Assembly: GCA_017510065.1 (NCBI GenBank)
Contig: JAFWOB010000145.1
Span: 62,001-126,000, forward strand
From: Parasporobacterium sp.
Lineage (GTDB): Bacteria > Bacillota > Clostridia > Lachnospirales > Lachnospiraceae
Direction of reading: 5' to 3'
Length of the DNA: 64,000 nucleotides
Shown here: positions 8,655-18,809 of the stretch, in pieces
Layout of the letters: the number at the start of each line of letters is the position of its first letter
Numbering within the stretch: the stretch's first letter is position 1
Notes under the pieces: generated by a model
What the model was told of the DNA's origin: nothing
What the model saw: the letters and a program-made list of their open reading frames with translations, nothing else
Databases searched by the model: none
Position numbers and translations under genes: made by a program

Positions 8655-10958
8655 ATGTCTACACTGGATTTTATAAAAAAGAATAAGCACAGTGATGAGC
8701 TGCTTCCGAAACTGATCTCGGCAAAAGAGCCCGTGAAGGAAGAAGAAGTCTATGCCAAACTGATCGATATGCTCAAAAAGTCTCATACACAGGAGGATAT
8801 CGATCTGGTCCAGAAAGCTTATCTGTTGGCAAAAAGCGCTCATAATGACCAGAAAAGAAGATCTGGGGAGCCTTATATCATCCATCCGATCCAGGTTGCG
8901 ATCATCCTGACGGAAATGGATATGGACCGGGATACAATCTGCGCGGGTATTCTCCATGACGTCGTGGAAGATACGGATATCACCCTGGAACAGCTGAAGG
9001 AGCAGTTCGGTGAGGAAGTGGCAGAACTGGTGGACGGGGTAACCAAGCTGACCCAGATCAAGTATACCTCGGACAAAGTGGAACTACAGGCGGAGAACCT
9101 GCGGAAGATGTTCCTGGCCATGGCAAAAGACCTGCGGGTGATCATCATCAAGCTGGCAGACCGGCTGCACAATATGCGGACCCTTCAGTATATGCCCCGG
9201 GAGAAACAGATCGAAAAGGCCAGGGAAACCATGGAGATCTACGCGCCGATCGCCAAGAGACTCGGTGTATCCAAAGTAAAATCCGAGCTGGATGATCTGG
9301 CGCTTCTGTATCTGGAACCGGATGCATTCTATATGGTCAGGGAAGATGTCAAGGAGCGGATGCAGGCCGGAGAACTTCACATTGACGAGATGATCCAGGA
9401 AGTCAAACAGTGCATGAAAAATGCGGACATCGAATGCGAAGTGGACGGCAGGGTCAAGCATTATTTCAGCATTTACAAGAAAATGCTGATGCAGGATAAA
9501 GGGGTTGACGAGATCTATGATCTGTTCGCAGTCCGTGTCAAAGTGGAGACCATCAAAGACTGTTATGCCGCCCTTGGCGCGATCCATGAAGACTATATTC
9601 CGATCCCGGGCAGATTCAAGGATTATATTGCAATGCCCAAGCTGAACATGTACCAGTCCCTGCATACGACTGTGATCAGCCATTCCGGACAGCCTTTTGA
9701 GGTGCAGATCAGAACATTTGAAATGCACAGAACTGCGGAATACGGTATTGCTGCTCACTGGAAATATAAAGAGGGAAAAGGGATCAACGACCGGAGTATG
9801 AGCCAGAGCGAAGAGGAAAAGATCGCATGGCTTAGGCGGATCCTTGACTGGCAGACAGAAACGGCGGATAACAAGGAATATCTTGAGTTCATCAAGAGCG
9901 ACCTGGATCTGTTTGCGGATCAGGTATTCTGTTTTACGCCGCAGGGAGACGTTAAAATGCTTCCTGCCGGGTCGACGCCTATCGATTTCGCCTATAATAT
10001 TCACTCTGCCATCGGCAATAAGATGGTTGGAGCCAGGGTCAATGACAGGATCGTCAACATTGACTATAAGATCCAGAACGGTGACCGGGTGGAGATCATT
10101 ACCTCCCAGAATTCCAAGGGACCCAGTCTTGACTGGCTCAATATCGTAAAGAGCGGCGGGGCCAAGACCAAGATCAATCAATGGTTTCGGAATGTCCAGA
10201 AGGATGACAATGTTGCCCGCGGCAAGGATCTGGTAGAAAAATACCTCAAGGCCAAAGGCATCACGGAGCAGGGGATCTTCGCTCCGGAATTCACAGATAA
10301 GATCCTGTCCAGGTACAGCTTTAAAGACTGGGATTCCGTACTGGCGGCGATTGGTCATGGAGGCTTGAAAGAAGGCCAGATCATTAACCGGCTCCTGGAC
10401 GATTACAATAAAAAATACAAAAAGAACGAGATGACCGATGAAGATGTGCTGGAAAGCGCAGCCCAGGCTGGATCTTCCTATGTGGAAGCAAAGCACAGAA
10501 GCGGTATCATCGTGAAAGGGATCCATGATGTGGCGGTTCGGTTTTCCAAATGCTGTTCTCCGCTTCCCGGAGATGAGATCGTAGGCTATGTTACCAGAGG
10601 ACGAGGCGTTACGATCCACAGAACGGACTGCATCAATATCCTGAATATGACTTCTGCAGACCGGGCAAGACTCATTGATGCGGAATGGGATAAGCCATCG
10701 TCGGCATTTATAGATGAAAAATATGAAGCCGGTATTACGATCTTTGCGGAAAACAAAATCGGTATGCTGGTAGAAGTATCCAAAGTTATGTCAACAAGAG
10801 GCGTAAATATCGATAAGCTGAACTGCGTGATCAACAAACAGAATGTAGCCACCATCGAAATGAGCTTCAAGGTGGCGTCCGCAGATGAACTGGCGAAGGT
10901 GATCGAAAAGATCAACGCCCTGGACGGCGTCATAGATATCCAGAGATCAATCGGCTGA
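8655..10958 (+). CDS. relA: RelA/SpoT bifunctional (p)ppGpp synthetase/hydrolase
   Basis: The 767-residue protein is a full-length RSH enzyme that makes and degrades the stringent-response alarmone. The N-terminal HD hydrolase domain keeps its metal motif (HDVVED near residue 101). The synthetase domain has the GRFKDYIAMPK substrate loop near 318 and YQSLHTTV. TGS, helical/zinc-finger and C-terminal ACT domains (about 690-767) follow. Because the HD residues are intact it should be bifunctional, like B. subtilis Rel. No strong ribosome binding site precedes the ATG, only a purine stretch AGAAAAG. The MBL gene follows after 22 bases. Confidence 0.96.
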   Translation: MSTLDFIKKNKHSDELLPKLISAKEPVKEEEVYAKLIDMLKKSHTQEDIDLVQKAYLLAKSAHNDQKRRSGEPYIIHPIQVAIILTEMDMDRDTICAGILHDVVEDTDITLEQLKEQFGEEVAELVDGVTKLTQIKYTSDKVELQAENLRKMFLAMAKDLRVIIIKLADRLHNMRTLQYMPREKQIEKARETMEIYAPIAKRLGVSKVKSELDDLALLYLEPDAFYMVREDVKERMQAGELHIDEMIQEVKQCMKNADIECEVDGRVKHYFSIYKKMLMQDKGVDEIYDLFAVRVKVETIKDCYAALGAIHEDYIPIPGRFKDYIAMPKLNMYQSLHTTVISHSGQPFEVQIRTFEMHRTAEYGIAAHWKYKEGKGINDRSMSQSEEEKIAWLRRILDWQTETADNKEYLEFIKSDLDLFADQVFCFTPQGDVKMLPAGSTPIDFAYNIHSAIGNKMVGARVNDRIVNIDYKIQNGDRVEIITSQNSKGPSLDWLNIVKSGGAKTKINQWFRNVQKDDNVARGKDLVEKYLKAKGITEQGIFAPEFTDKILSRYSFKDWDSVLAAIGHGGLKEGQIINRLLDDYNKKYKKNEMTDEDVLESAAQAGSSYVEAKHRSGIIVKGIHDVAVRFSKCCSPLPGDEIVGYVTRGRGVTIHRTDCINILNMTSADRARLIDAEWDKPSSAFIDEKYEAGITIFAENKIGMLVEVSKVMSTRGVNIDKLNCVINKQNVATIEMSFKVASADELAKVIEKINALDGVIDIQRSIG

Positions 10959-10980
10959 TAACAGAGAAAGGATACATAAA

Positions 10981-11604
10981 ATGGGAGAGCTTGAGATCAG
11001 ATGTGCCAGGGTCGGAATGATCCAGACAAACTGTTATATCGTATATGATAAGGAAGTGCGAAAGGCCTTGATCGTTGATCCGGGTGACGATGCGGATTAT
11101 ATCGCGGAATGCATCAAAAAGATCGATGTCGGCGTGGAGGCAGTCCTGCTGACCCATGGGCATGGGGATCATTTTAAAGGGCTGGAAGGGATTAAGGAAC
11201 GCTATCAGGTTCCGGTCTATATTCCTGCAGACGACGCCGGAAGACTGAGATACCAGGGCGGATTTGTGGAAGCTTCCTATGAGATCCGGCCGGACGATAT
11301 CCTGGTGCATGATCATGACCATTTGTCCCTTGCAGGAATGGAGATTGACGTGATCCATACGCCGGGACATACGGAAGGCGGAACCTGTTACTATTTCCCG
11401 GAGCACGGCATCCTTCTTTCCGGGGATACACTTTTCAGGCATTCCTGGGGCCGGACGGATTTTGAAGGCGGGGATGAGATGCAGCTGTTCCGTTCCATTC
11501 GGGAAAAACTCCTGCCTCTGCCGGAAGAAACCGTCGTTCTGCCGGGACATGAAGGCACCACGACGATCCGGGAAGAGCGGATGGTACACGGATACAAGGC
11601 CTGA
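10981..11604 (+). CDS. MBL-fold metallo-hydrolase (GloB/YcbL-like)
   Basis: This 207-residue metallo-beta-lactamase-fold protein has the metal-binding signature HGHGDH near residues 60-65. Further ligands appear in HTPGHTEGG, SGDTLF and LPGHEGTT. The pattern matches the small hydroxyacylglutathione hydrolase-like (YcbL/YqgX) group, whose members hydrolyse thioesters in vitro; the physiological substrate is unknown. A gene of this type often lies between relA and hisS in Clostridia, and the same order is seen here. AGAAAGG precedes the ATG. Confidence 0.9.
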   Translation: MGELEIRCARVGMIQTNCYIVYDKEVRKALIVDPGDDADYIAECIKKIDVGVEAVLLTHGHGDHFKGLEGIKERYQVPVYIPADDAGRLRYQGGFVEASYEIRPDDILVHDHDHLSLAGMEIDVIHTPGHTEGGTCYYFPEHGILLSGDTLFRHSWGRTDFEGGDEMQLFRSIREKLLPLPEETVVLPGHEGTTTIREERMVHGYKA

Positions 11605-11661
11605 GATCTTCGGGCGATATCAATAAATAGAAGCAACAGTAAAGAATAAGGAGAGTACTAC

Positions 11662-12906
11662 ATGATCACACAGGCTCCGAGAGGAACACAGGACTGGTAC
11701 GGCAAGGACATGTACCGGAGAGAACTCATAGAAAAGATCTGTTTTGAGACTGCAAAGAGGTATCATATCCACCAGATCCACACACCGATGTTTGAACATA
11801 CGGTGTTGTTTGCCAGGGGCGTCGGTGAAACGACCGATGTCGTACAGAAAGAGATGTACACCTTTGAGGATAAAGGCGGACGCAGCATTACCCTGAAACC
11901 GGAAGGAACGGCAGGTGTGATCAGGGCTTACCTGGAACACAGCATGTTCGCGGAACCCGGCGTTTCCAAACTGTGCTATGTCACACCGGCATTCCGGTAT
12001 GAAAAACCGCAGAGCGGAAGACTTCGCCAGCATCACCAGTTCGGAGTGGAATATATCGGTTCCGACAGTCCGCTGATCGAGGTGGAACTGATCAGCCTGG
12101 TTACGGATATTATCGGAAAACTGGGGCTTAAGGATATGGAAGTCCATATCAGTTCCATCGGCTGCAGCAACTGCCGGAAAGAATACAACAAAGCCCTTCT
12201 TGCTTACCTGAATGAGCACCGGGACGGGCTCTGCAAGACCTGCAGGGAACGTATGGAGCGAAACCCCCTGAGGGTAATCGACTGCAAGAACGAGGAATGC
12301 AAAAAGATCGTGGCCGATGCCCCAAGGACCATCGATTACCTGGACGACGAATGCCGGAACCATTTCGAGGAACTGAAAAAACTCCTGGATGATATGGGCA
12401 TTAAATACCAGGTAGATACCGGCATTGTAAGAGGCCTTGATTATTATACCCGTACCGTGTTCGAATTTGTCAACAAGGATGGCTTTACACTCTGCGGAGG
12501 AGGACGGTATAACAATCTGGTAAAAGAGATCGACGGGAAACAGGATATTCCTGCCGCAGGTTTCGGGCTGGGACTGGAAAGGATCCTTTATTTCCTGGAT
12601 CTGCAGAAGGTTGACCTGGGAGAAGAGCCGGCGCCTGATCTGTATTTTGGAATCATCGGAGATATCAAATCTGAAGGTTATAAGATCGTAAAAGCTCTCC
12701 GGGATAAAGGCCTTACGGTAGAAACAGACTATCTGGACCGCTCCGTTAAGGCACAGATGAAATACGCCAATAAGATCGGAGCCAGATATACCGTGATCCT
12801 GGGAGGCGATGAGCTTGCACGGGGAACTGTGAAAGTCAAGAATATGGCGGATAGTTCCGAGCAGGAAACACCCATCGATCAGATCGCGGAAGTGATCCGG
12901 AAATAA
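11662..12906 (+). CDS. hisS: Histidyl-tRNA synthetase
   Basis: The 414-residue class II synthetase starts with the typical APRGTQDW segment. Motif 2 is [20 protein letters not shown], the histidine-specific loop is [13 protein letters not shown] (the HisA motif), and motif 3 is [11 protein letters not shown]-terminal anticodon-binding domain completes it. It charges tRNA-His. AAGGAG lies 9 bases before the ATG. No T-box leader fits in the 57-base gap upstream, so it probably depends on the relA-MBL transcript or a weak local promoter. aspS follows, the usual Firmicutes pair. Confidence 0.97.
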   Translation: MITQAPRGTQDWYGKDMYRRELIEKICFETAKRYHIHQIHTPMFEHTVLFARGVGETTDVVQKEMYTFEDKGGRSITLKPEGTAGVIRAYLEHSMFAEPGVSKLCYVTPAFRYEKPQSGRLRQHHQFGVEYIGSDSPLIEVELISLVTDIIGKLGLKDMEVHISSIGCSNCRKEYNKALLAYLNEHRDGLCKTCRERMERNPLRVIDCKNEECKKIVADAPRTIDYLDDECRNHFEELKKLLDDMGIKYQVDTGIVRGLDYYTRTVFEFVNKDGFTLCGGGRYNNLVKEIDGKQDIPAAGFGLGLERILYFLDLQKVDLGEEPAPDLYFGIIGDIKSEGYKIVKALRDKGLTVETDYLDRSVKAQMKYANKIGARYTVILGGDELARGTVKVKNMADSSEQETPIDQIAEVIRK

Positions 12907-12974
12907 TAGCAGATATCTTTCTGCAGGAAATAAAATATCAATTCGGCCAGTGCGCCGGGAAAGAAGAAAAGAAC

Positions 12975-14774
12975 ATGGCAGAATCAATGAGTGGTTTTAA
13001 CAGAAGCCACAGATGCACGGAAGTCGTAAATGCACAGATGGGGGAACTGGTTACCCTGATGGGATGGGTCAACAAGCGCCGTAATCTCGGGAGCCTGATC
13101 TTTGTGGACCTGAGAGACCGCACCGGTCTGATCCAGCTTTTGTTTGATGAAGAGTCCATCGGCACGGAAGGATATGAGAAAGCCGGAACCCTGCGCAATG
13201 AATTTGTAATCGCAGTCAGAGGATTGGTACAGAAAAGAGGCGGTGCCGTTAATGAAAACCTGGTAACCGGTCATATCGAGATCAAGGTGTTGGAACTTCG
13301 CATCCTTTCCGAGAGCCTGACGCCTCCCTTCCCGATCGAAGACGGAATCCAGACCAGAGATGAACTGCGGCTCAAATACCGCTATCTGGACCTGCGCAGA
13401 CCTGAGCTCCAGAGCAAGCTGATGCTGAGGAGCCGTGTAGCACAGAGTATCAGGCGTTTCATGACAGAGGAAGGATTCCTGGAGATCGAAACACCGATGC
13501 TCTGCAAGAGTACACCGGAAGGCGCCAGGGATTATCTGGTTCCCAGCCGGGTACATCCGGGAAGTTTCTATGCGCTTCCGCAGTCCCCGCAGATCTATAA
13601 GCAGCTGCTGATGTGCGCCGGATATGACCGTTATTTCCAGATTGCCAGATGTTTCCGGGATGAGGACCTCAGAGCTGACCGGCAGCCGGAGTTCACCCAG
13701 GTGGATATGGAGTTTTCCTTTGCAGACCAGCATGTTGTCATGGATGTCAATGAAAGACTCATTGCCCATATCTTCAAGGAAATCCTGGATGTGGATGTGG
13801 AACTGCCGATCCAGAGAATGACCTGGCAGGAAGCGATGGACCGGTATGGTTCCGATAAACCGGATACCAGGTTCGGTATGGAGCTGAAAGATATCACGGG
13901 ATGCGTGGAAGACTGCGGTTTTTCCGTGTTTTCCAATGCGGCAGCATCCGGCGGCAGCGTAAGAGGCCTCCTTGCTAAAGGACAGGCTGACATGCCCCGT
14001 AAGAAGATCGATGCTCTGGGAGAATTTGTCAAGACATACGGCGCAAAGGGCCTGGCGTATCTGGGAATCCATGAAGACGGGACTTACAAATCTTCATTTG
14101 CCAAATTCCTGACAGAAGAAGAGATTGCAGCGATCATCAGGGAAATGGAAGCAGAACCGGGAGATCTGATGTTCTTCTGTGCTGATACGGATAAGGTCGT
14201 CTATGCTTCTCTCGGCGCCTTAAGGCTTCAGCTGGGTGAAATGATGGGCCTTATTGATCACAGTAAGTTTAATTTCCTGTGGGTGACGGAGTTCCCGCTG
14301 CTGGAGTATTCGGAAGAGCAGGAAAGGTGGGTGGCGATGCATCATCCTTTCACCATGCCGTTGGAAAGTGATGTGAAATATCTGGATACCGAACCCTGGA
14401 AGGCTCATGCGGCAGCTTACGATATCGTACTGAACGGCGTGGAACTCGGAGGCGGCTCGGAGAGAATTTATGATCCGGAGATCCAGGAAAAGATGTTTGC
14501 GGCTCTCGGCTTTACCTCAGAGGAAGCCTACGAACGGTTCGGTTTCCTGTTGGATGCTTTCAAATACGGTGTTCCGCCTCATGCAGGACTGGCATACGGG
14601 TTTGACCGTCTGCTGATGCTGATGACCGGCGCAGAGTCCATCCGTGACGTGATCGCGTTCCCGAAGGTGAAAGATGCTTCCTGCCTTATGACGGAAGCAC
14701 CGGGCGAAGTAGATGAAAAGCAGCTCGAGGAGCTATCCCTTTCCCTGAACATTCAGGAGGAAGCAGCAGAATAA
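12975..14774 (+). CDS. aspS: Aspartyl-tRNA synthetase, bacterial type
   Basis: The 599-residue protein has the bacterial AspRS layout: an N-terminal OB-fold anticodon-binding domain, class II motif 2 (FRDEDLRADRQPEFTQVDME), a GAD insertion domain in the middle, and motif 3 (GLAYGFDRLLMLMTG). Length and motifs agree with the roughly 590-residue family. It may be discriminating or charge both tRNA-Asp and tRNA-Asn; the sequence alone does not decide. The first ATG at 12975 is used, and ATG 12987 is the alternative. tgt begins 3 bases after the stop. Confidence 0.97.
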   Translation: MAESMSGFNRSHRCTEVVNAQMGELVTLMGWVNKRRNLGSLIFVDLRDRTGLIQLLFDEESIGTEGYEKAGTLRNEFVIAVRGLVQKRGGAVNENLVTGHIEIKVLELRILSESLTPPFPIEDGIQTRDELRLKYRYLDLRRPELQSKLMLRSRVAQSIRRFMTEEGFLEIETPMLCKSTPEGARDYLVPSRVHPGSFYALPQSPQIYKQLLMCAGYDRYFQIARCFRDEDLRADRQPEFTQVDMEFSFADQHVVMDVNERLIAHIFKEILDVDVELPIQRMTWQEAMDRYGSDKPDTRFGMELKDITGCVEDCGFSVFSNAAASGGSVRGLLAKGQADMPRKKIDALGEFVKTYGAKGLAYLGIHEDGTYKSSFAKFLTEEEIAAIIREMEAEPGDLMFFCADTDKVVYASLGALRLQLGEMMGLIDHSKFNFLWVTEFPLLEYSEEQERWVAMHHPFTMPLESDVKYLDTEPWKAHAAAYDIVLNGVELGGGSERIYDPEIQEKMFAALGFTSEEAYERFGFLLDAFKYGVPPHAGLAYGFDRLLMLMTGAESIRDVIAFPKVKDASCLMTEAPGEVDEKQLEELSLSLNIQEEAAE

Positions 14775-14777
14775 TCT

Positions 14778-15920
14778 ATGAAATACACGATCGATAAAAC
14801 CGAGGGAAGAGCAAAGGCCGCAACTATGGAAACCGTCCATGGCGTGATCCATACACCGGTGTTTATGAATGTCGGAACGGTTGCTGCCATCAAAGGAGCC
14901 GTCAGTTCAGTGGACCTGAAGGATGTTGGCACCCAGGTGGAGCTGTGCAATACCTATCACCTCCACGTAAGGCCCGGTGACGAGATTGTCAAAAAGATGG
15001 GCGGCGTCCGGAAATTCATGCATTGGGATGGCCCTGTACTGACTGATTCCGGCGGTTTCCAGGTATTTTCCCTGGCAAGCCTCAGAAAGATCAAGGAAGA
15101 AGGGGTCTATTTCAATTCCCATATAGACGGCCGGAAGATCTTTATGGGACCGGAACAGAGCATGCAGATCCAGTCCCATCTGGGAAGCACGATTGCCATG
15201 GCGTTTGATGAATGCCCTTCCAGTGTGGCGGAACGGGATTATGTAGCGCCGAGCGTTGCCAGGACCACCAGATGGCTGAAGAGATGCAAGGAAGAACTGG
15301 AGCGGCTGAACCAGCAGCCGGATACAGTCAACCCCGAGCAGATGCTCTTCGGGATCAACCAGGGAGCCTGCTTTGAAGATATCCGCATTGAGCATGCGGA
15401 AGAGATCAGGGAACTTGATCTTCCCGGGTATGCCATAGGCGGGCTGGCAGTGGGAGAGACCCATGAGGAGATGTACCGGATCCTGGATGAGACGGTGCCT
15501 CATCTTCCGGCAGACAAGCCGGTTTATCTGATGGGGGTCGGGACTCCCGCAAATATCCTGGAAGGGATCGAGCGGGGCGTGGATTTCTTCGACTGTGTTT
15601 ATCCCAGCAGGAATGGACGCCACGGACACGTCTATACCAACCACGGTAAGCTCAATCTGTTCAACGCGCAGTATGAGCTGGATGAACGGCCAATCGAGGA
15701 AGGATGCGGCTGTCCCGCCTGCCGGTATTTTTCCAGAGCCTATATCAGGCATTTGCTGAAGGCGAAAGAAATGTTGGGAATGCGTCTTTGTGTATTGCAT
15801 AATTTATACTTTTATAATAAAATGGTGTGCGAAGCTCGCGAAGCAATTCTGGAGAACCGTTTTTCGGTCTATAAGCGGGAAAAACTAAACGGACTAAACC
15901 AAGAGGGAGAGAAGATATGA
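14778..15920 (+). CDS. tgt: tRNA-guanine transglycosylase
   Basis: The 380-residue enzyme exchanges guanine-34 for the queuosine precursor preQ1 in GUN-anticodon tRNAs. Visible signatures are DSGGFQVFSL (catalytic aspartate and base-binding region), the second aspartate region FDCVYPSRNGRHG, and the zinc site CGCPAC with a downstream Cys and His (LCVLHNLYFY). Its stop overlaps the yajC start (ATGA), the common tgt-yajC arrangement. Other queuosine genes are not in the window. Confidence 0.97.
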   Translation: MKYTIDKTEGRAKAATMETVHGVIHTPVFMNVGTVAAIKGAVSSVDLKDVGTQVELCNTYHLHVRPGDEIVKKMGGVRKFMHWDGPVLTDSGGFQVFSLASLRKIKEEGVYFNSHIDGRKIFMGPEQSMQIQSHLGSTIAMAFDECPSSVAERDYVAPSVARTTRWLKRCKEELERLNQQPDTVNPEQMLFGINQGACFEDIRIEHAEEIRELDLPGYAIGGLAVGETHEEMYRILDETVPHLPADKPVYLMGVGTPANILEGIERGVDFFDCVYPSRNGRHGHVYTNHGKLNLFNAQYELDERPIEEGCGCPACRYFSRAYIRHLLKAKEMLGMRLCVLHNLYFYNKMVCEAREAILENRFSVYKREKLNGLNQEGEKI

Positions 15921-16423
15921 ATCTTTTGAATATGCTGGCAATGTGTGCAGGAATGATGGGTGGCCAGGCAACAGCTGAAGGCGGGGCAGAAGCTCAGCAG
16001 AGCGGTAGTTCCTGGTACATCATCGTAATCTACGTTGTCATTTTTGCTGCATTTATCTATTTTATCATGATCAGGCCTTCCAGAAAGCAGAAGAAGCAGC
16101 AGGAAGAGACCATGAGTTCCATGCAGCCGGGTGACAGTGTTCTGACTACCAGCGGTTTCTACGGCACCATCGTTGCTGTGAACGGCGATACCGTGATCGT
16201 AGAATTCGGAAACAACAAGAACTGCCGTATTCCGATGGCGAAACAGGCAATTTCTCAGGTTGAGAAGGCAGGAGCTGCAGCCACCAGCGCAGAGGCTGCT
16301 CCTGTGAAGAAGTTCTTCGGCAGAAAGAAAGAAGCTGCAGAGCAGACTGCGGAACAGAATACCGAGAGTTCAGAGAGCAAGGGCGGATCCTCCAGTGATT
16401 CATCCTCAGGAGATGAGAAATAA
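15917..16423 (+). CDS. yajC: Preprotein translocase subunit YajC
   Basis: A single membrane helix near residues 34-52 (WYIIVIYVVIFAAFIYFIMI) is followed by the YajC signature RPSRKQKKQQEE and a beta-rich cytoplasmic part (GDSVLTTSGFYGTIVAV). YajC is an accessory of SecDF-YidC. At 168 residues it is longer than the usual 85-115, because of a C-terminal tail rich in Ala, Glu and then Ser (from about residue 115). secD and secF do not follow, although they often do; a terminator closes the operon instead. Confidence 0.92.
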   Translation: MNLLNMLAMCAGMMGGQATAEGGAEAQQSGSSWYIIVIYVVIFAAFIYFIMIRPSRKQKKQQEETMSSMQPGDSVLTTSGFYGTIVAVNGDTVIVEFGNNKNCRIPMAKQAISQVEKAGAAATSAEAAPVKKFFGRKKEAAEQTAEQNTESSESKGGSSSDSSSGDEK

Positions 16424-16459
16424 ATCTTTCCGGAAGTTCTGAACCAAACATGTTTACTG

Positions 16460-16492
16460 CGAGGGAATCGGAACGGATTCCCTCGATTTGTT
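16460..16492 (+). terminator. Terminator after yajC
   Basis: A perfect 10-bp stem, CGAGGGAATC (16460-16469) with GATTCCCTCG (16476-16485), has a 6-base loop and is followed by ATTTGTT. Confidence 0.75.
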
Positions 16493-16516
16493 AGTTGGAC
16501 AGTTTACCGAACTAAA

Positions 16517-16531
16517 GCGGTAAAATACCGC
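16517..16531 (+). promoter_or_regulatory. Small dyad upstream of serC
   Basis: GCGGTA-AAA-TACCGC is a perfect 6-bp inverted repeat 27 bases before the serC ATG. No clear -35/-10 pair could be fixed here, so whether it is an operator or only a leader hairpin is open. Confidence 0.4.
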
Positions 16532-16557
16532 GTAACAACGATATAAAGGAGCAACAG

Positions 16558-17640
16558 ATGAACAGAGTGTACAATTTTGCAGCAGGGCCTGCTGTATTAC
16601 CTGAAGAAGTATTACGTGAAGCGGCACAGGAGATGCTGGATTACCGGGGAGCCGGGCTTGGCGTCATGGAGATGTCCCACCGGAGCAAGGAGTTTGATAA
16701 GATCCTGAACGATGCAAAGCAGGATCTGATCGACCTGATGGGAATTCCCGATGAGTATGAAGTTCTGTTTGTGCAGGGCGGCGGATCCCAGCAGTTCGCA
16801 GCAGTTCCCATGAATCTCATGAAAAATAAAGTCGCGGATTATATCGTGACAGGTCAGTGGGCTAAGAAAGCCATGGCAGAAGCCAAGATCTACGGACAAG
16901 CCAACAAGATCGCATCTTCCGAAGATAAGACCTATACCTATATTCCGGATGTATCCGATCTTCCGATCTCTGAAAATGCAGACTATGTATATATCTGTGA
17001 AAACAATACAATCTATGGAACTACCTATAAAGAACTTCCGAATACAAAAGGAAAGATCCTGGTTGCAGACCAGAGTTCCATGTTCCTTTCCAAACCGGTG
17101 GATGTAACGAAGTACGGTCTGATCTTTGCCGGAGCTCAGAAAAATGTGGGTCCGGCCGGCGTCGTGATCGTGATCATCCGGAAGGACCTTATTACAGAAG
17201 ATGTCCTGCCGGGTACACCGACTATGCTGAGATATAAGACCCATGCCGACAACAATTCTCTGTACAATACGCCGAATGCCTACGGCATCTATATCTGCGG
17301 CAAAGTCTTCAGATGGCTGAAGGAAATGGGCGGACTGGAAGTGATCAAAGAACGGAATGAAAAGAAAGCAAAAGTCCTTTATGATTATCTGGACAGCAGC
17401 AAAATGTTTATCGGTACGGTGGAGAAAGAATATCGTTCTCTTATGAATGTCCCGTTTGTGACCGGCTCTGATGAACTGAACGCGAAATTCATTGCTGAGG
17501 CAGCGGCCAACGGGTTAGTGCAGCTGAAAGGACACAGAACTGTAGGCGGCATGAGAGCTTCGATCTATAATGCAATGCCTTATGAAGGCGTTGTCAGACT
17601 TGTTGAATTTATGGATAAGTTTGAAAAGGAGAATGCATGA
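16558..17640 (+). CDS. serC: Phosphoserine aminotransferase
   Basis: The 360-residue PLP enzyme of class V fold starts with YNFAAGPAVLPEEVL, the family signature. The PLP lysine is in AGAQKNVGPAG (near residue 195). It converts 3-phosphohydroxypyruvate plus glutamate to phosphoserine. AAAGGAG lies 7 bases before the ATG. serA overlaps its stop, so the first two steps of serine synthesis are translationally coupled. serB is not adjacent. Confidence 0.97.
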   Translation: MNRVYNFAAGPAVLPEEVLREAAQEMLDYRGAGLGVMEMSHRSKEFDKILNDAKQDLIDLMGIPDEYEVLFVQGGGSQQFAAVPMNLMKNKVADYIVTGQWAKKAMAEAKIYGQANKIASSEDKTYTYIPDVSDLPISENADYVYICENNTIYGTTYKELPNTKGKILVADQSSMFLSKPVDVTKYGLIFAGAQKNVGPAGVVIVIIRKDLITEDVLPGTPTMLRYKTHADNNSLYNTPNAYGIYICGKVFRWLKEMGGLEVIKERNEKKAKVLYDYLDSSKMFIGTVEKEYRSLMNVPFVTGSDELNAKFIAEAAANGLVQLKGHRTVGGMRASIYNAMPYEGVVRLVEFMDKFEKENA

Positions 17641-18794
17641 TGTATCGCTATAAATGCCTGAATCCGATCGCACAGGTTGGCCTGGATCATTTTAAGGAAA
17701 CCTTTACACAGGTTGGGGAAGAAGACCCTGCCGAGATCATCCTGGTACGAAGTGCCAAAATGCATGAGATGGAATTTGGCGAGGAAGTAACCTGTATTGC
17801 CCGGGCAGGAGCCGGCGTCAATAATATTCCTCTGGATAAATGTGCTGAGAAAGGTATTGTTGTGTTCAATACTCCCGGTGCCAATGCCAACGGTGTCAAG
17901 GAACTGTTCCTTTTTGCCGCCATTGCCGGTGTCAGGGATATCCTCGGCGGTATCAGATGGGCAGAGGGTGAATTCGGCAATCCGGACATTGCGGCGTTAG
18001 CGGAAAAAAGCAAAAAACAGTTTGTCGGTCACGAGATTATGGGCAAGACCCTGGGCGTGATCGGCCTCGGCGCAATTGGTGTGAAAGTCGCTAATGCGGC
18101 AGTTTCACTCGGTATGAAAGTCATCGGTTATGACCCGTATCTTTCAGAAGCAGCCAAAGCTTCTCTGGACAGTCTGGTGGAGATCACCGATAATCTGGAT
18201 GTGATCGCGGCCAGATCCCAGCTGATCACGATCCATGTGCCGGCTATGGCCGGAACGATCGGCATGATCAATGCAGATTTTCTCTCCAGGTGCCGCAAAG
18301 GCGTGGTCTTTATCAACCTTGCCAGGGATACCCTGGTCAATGAGCCGGATATGCAGGCGGCGCTGAGCCTTGGCCAGGTCGGAAAATACATCTGTGATTT
18401 CCCGACACCGGGAGCCGCAGCCATGAAAAATGCCATTATCATCCCGCATCTCGGTGCTTCCACAGAGGAATCCGAAGACAACTGTGCGGTCATGGCGGTC
18501 CAGCAGGTCGTCGATTTTATGGAAAACGGCAACATTCGGAACTCGGTGAATTATCCACCGGTGGATTTCGGAAGGGTTGACGGATGTATCCGTCTGTGCG
18601 CAGCGCACAGATCCTCTCTCAAAACCCATGATATTGCTGTCCTTCTGGAAGAAGCGGGAGCAGTGCTGAAAGGAATGACAGGAAAGGAACGGGGGGATTT
18701 TGCGTACTCGATCTTTGACATGCAGTCCTGTCCGGACGGCATTGAACAGGCTCTGTCAGCAGACGGAATCCTGAAAATCCGGGTGATTAAATAG
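17637..18794 (+). CDS. serA: D-3-phosphoglycerate dehydrogenase
   Basis: The 385-residue NAD-dependent 2-hydroxyacid dehydrogenase has the Rossmann motif GVIGLGAIG near residue 140. The conserved RCRKGVVFINLARD segment and the catalytic IIPHLGASTEESEDN follow. A short C-terminal region of about 75 residues looks like a single ACT-type domain, possibly for serine feedback, which makes it a short-form SerA. Two ATGs (17637 and 17640) follow AAAAGGAG; both overlap the serC stop and the first was taken. A long hairpin follows the gene. Confidence 0.95.
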   Translation: MMYRYKCLNPIAQVGLDHFKETFTQVGEEDPAEIILVRSAKMHEMEFGEEVTCIARAGAGVNNIPLDKCAEKGIVVFNTPGANANGVKELFLFAAIAGVRDILGGIRWAEGEFGNPDIAALAEKSKKQFVGHEIMGKTLGVIGLGAIGVKVANAAVSLGMKVIGYDPYLSEAAKASLDSLVEITDNLDVIAARSQLITIHVPAMAGTIGMINADFLSRCRKGVVFINLARDTLVNEPDMQAALSLGQVGKYICDFPTPGAAAMKNAIIIPHLGASTEESEDNCAVMAVQQVVDFMENGNIRNSVNYPPVDFGRVDGCIRLCAAHRSSLKTHDIAVLLEEAGAVLKGMTGKERGDFAYSIFDMQSCPDGIEQALSADGILKIRVIK

Positions 18795-18809
18795 TAATAT
18801 CTTTTCATA

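Noticed and set aside
9084..10619. 511-codon open frame antisense to relA
   Set aside because: It lies fully opposite the well-supported relA gene, has no ribosome site and shows Ile/His/Arg-rich composition typical of a shadow frame.
11620..12987. 455-codon open frame antisense to hisS
   Set aside because: It mirrors hisS exactly and has no family motif; the real gene explains the region.
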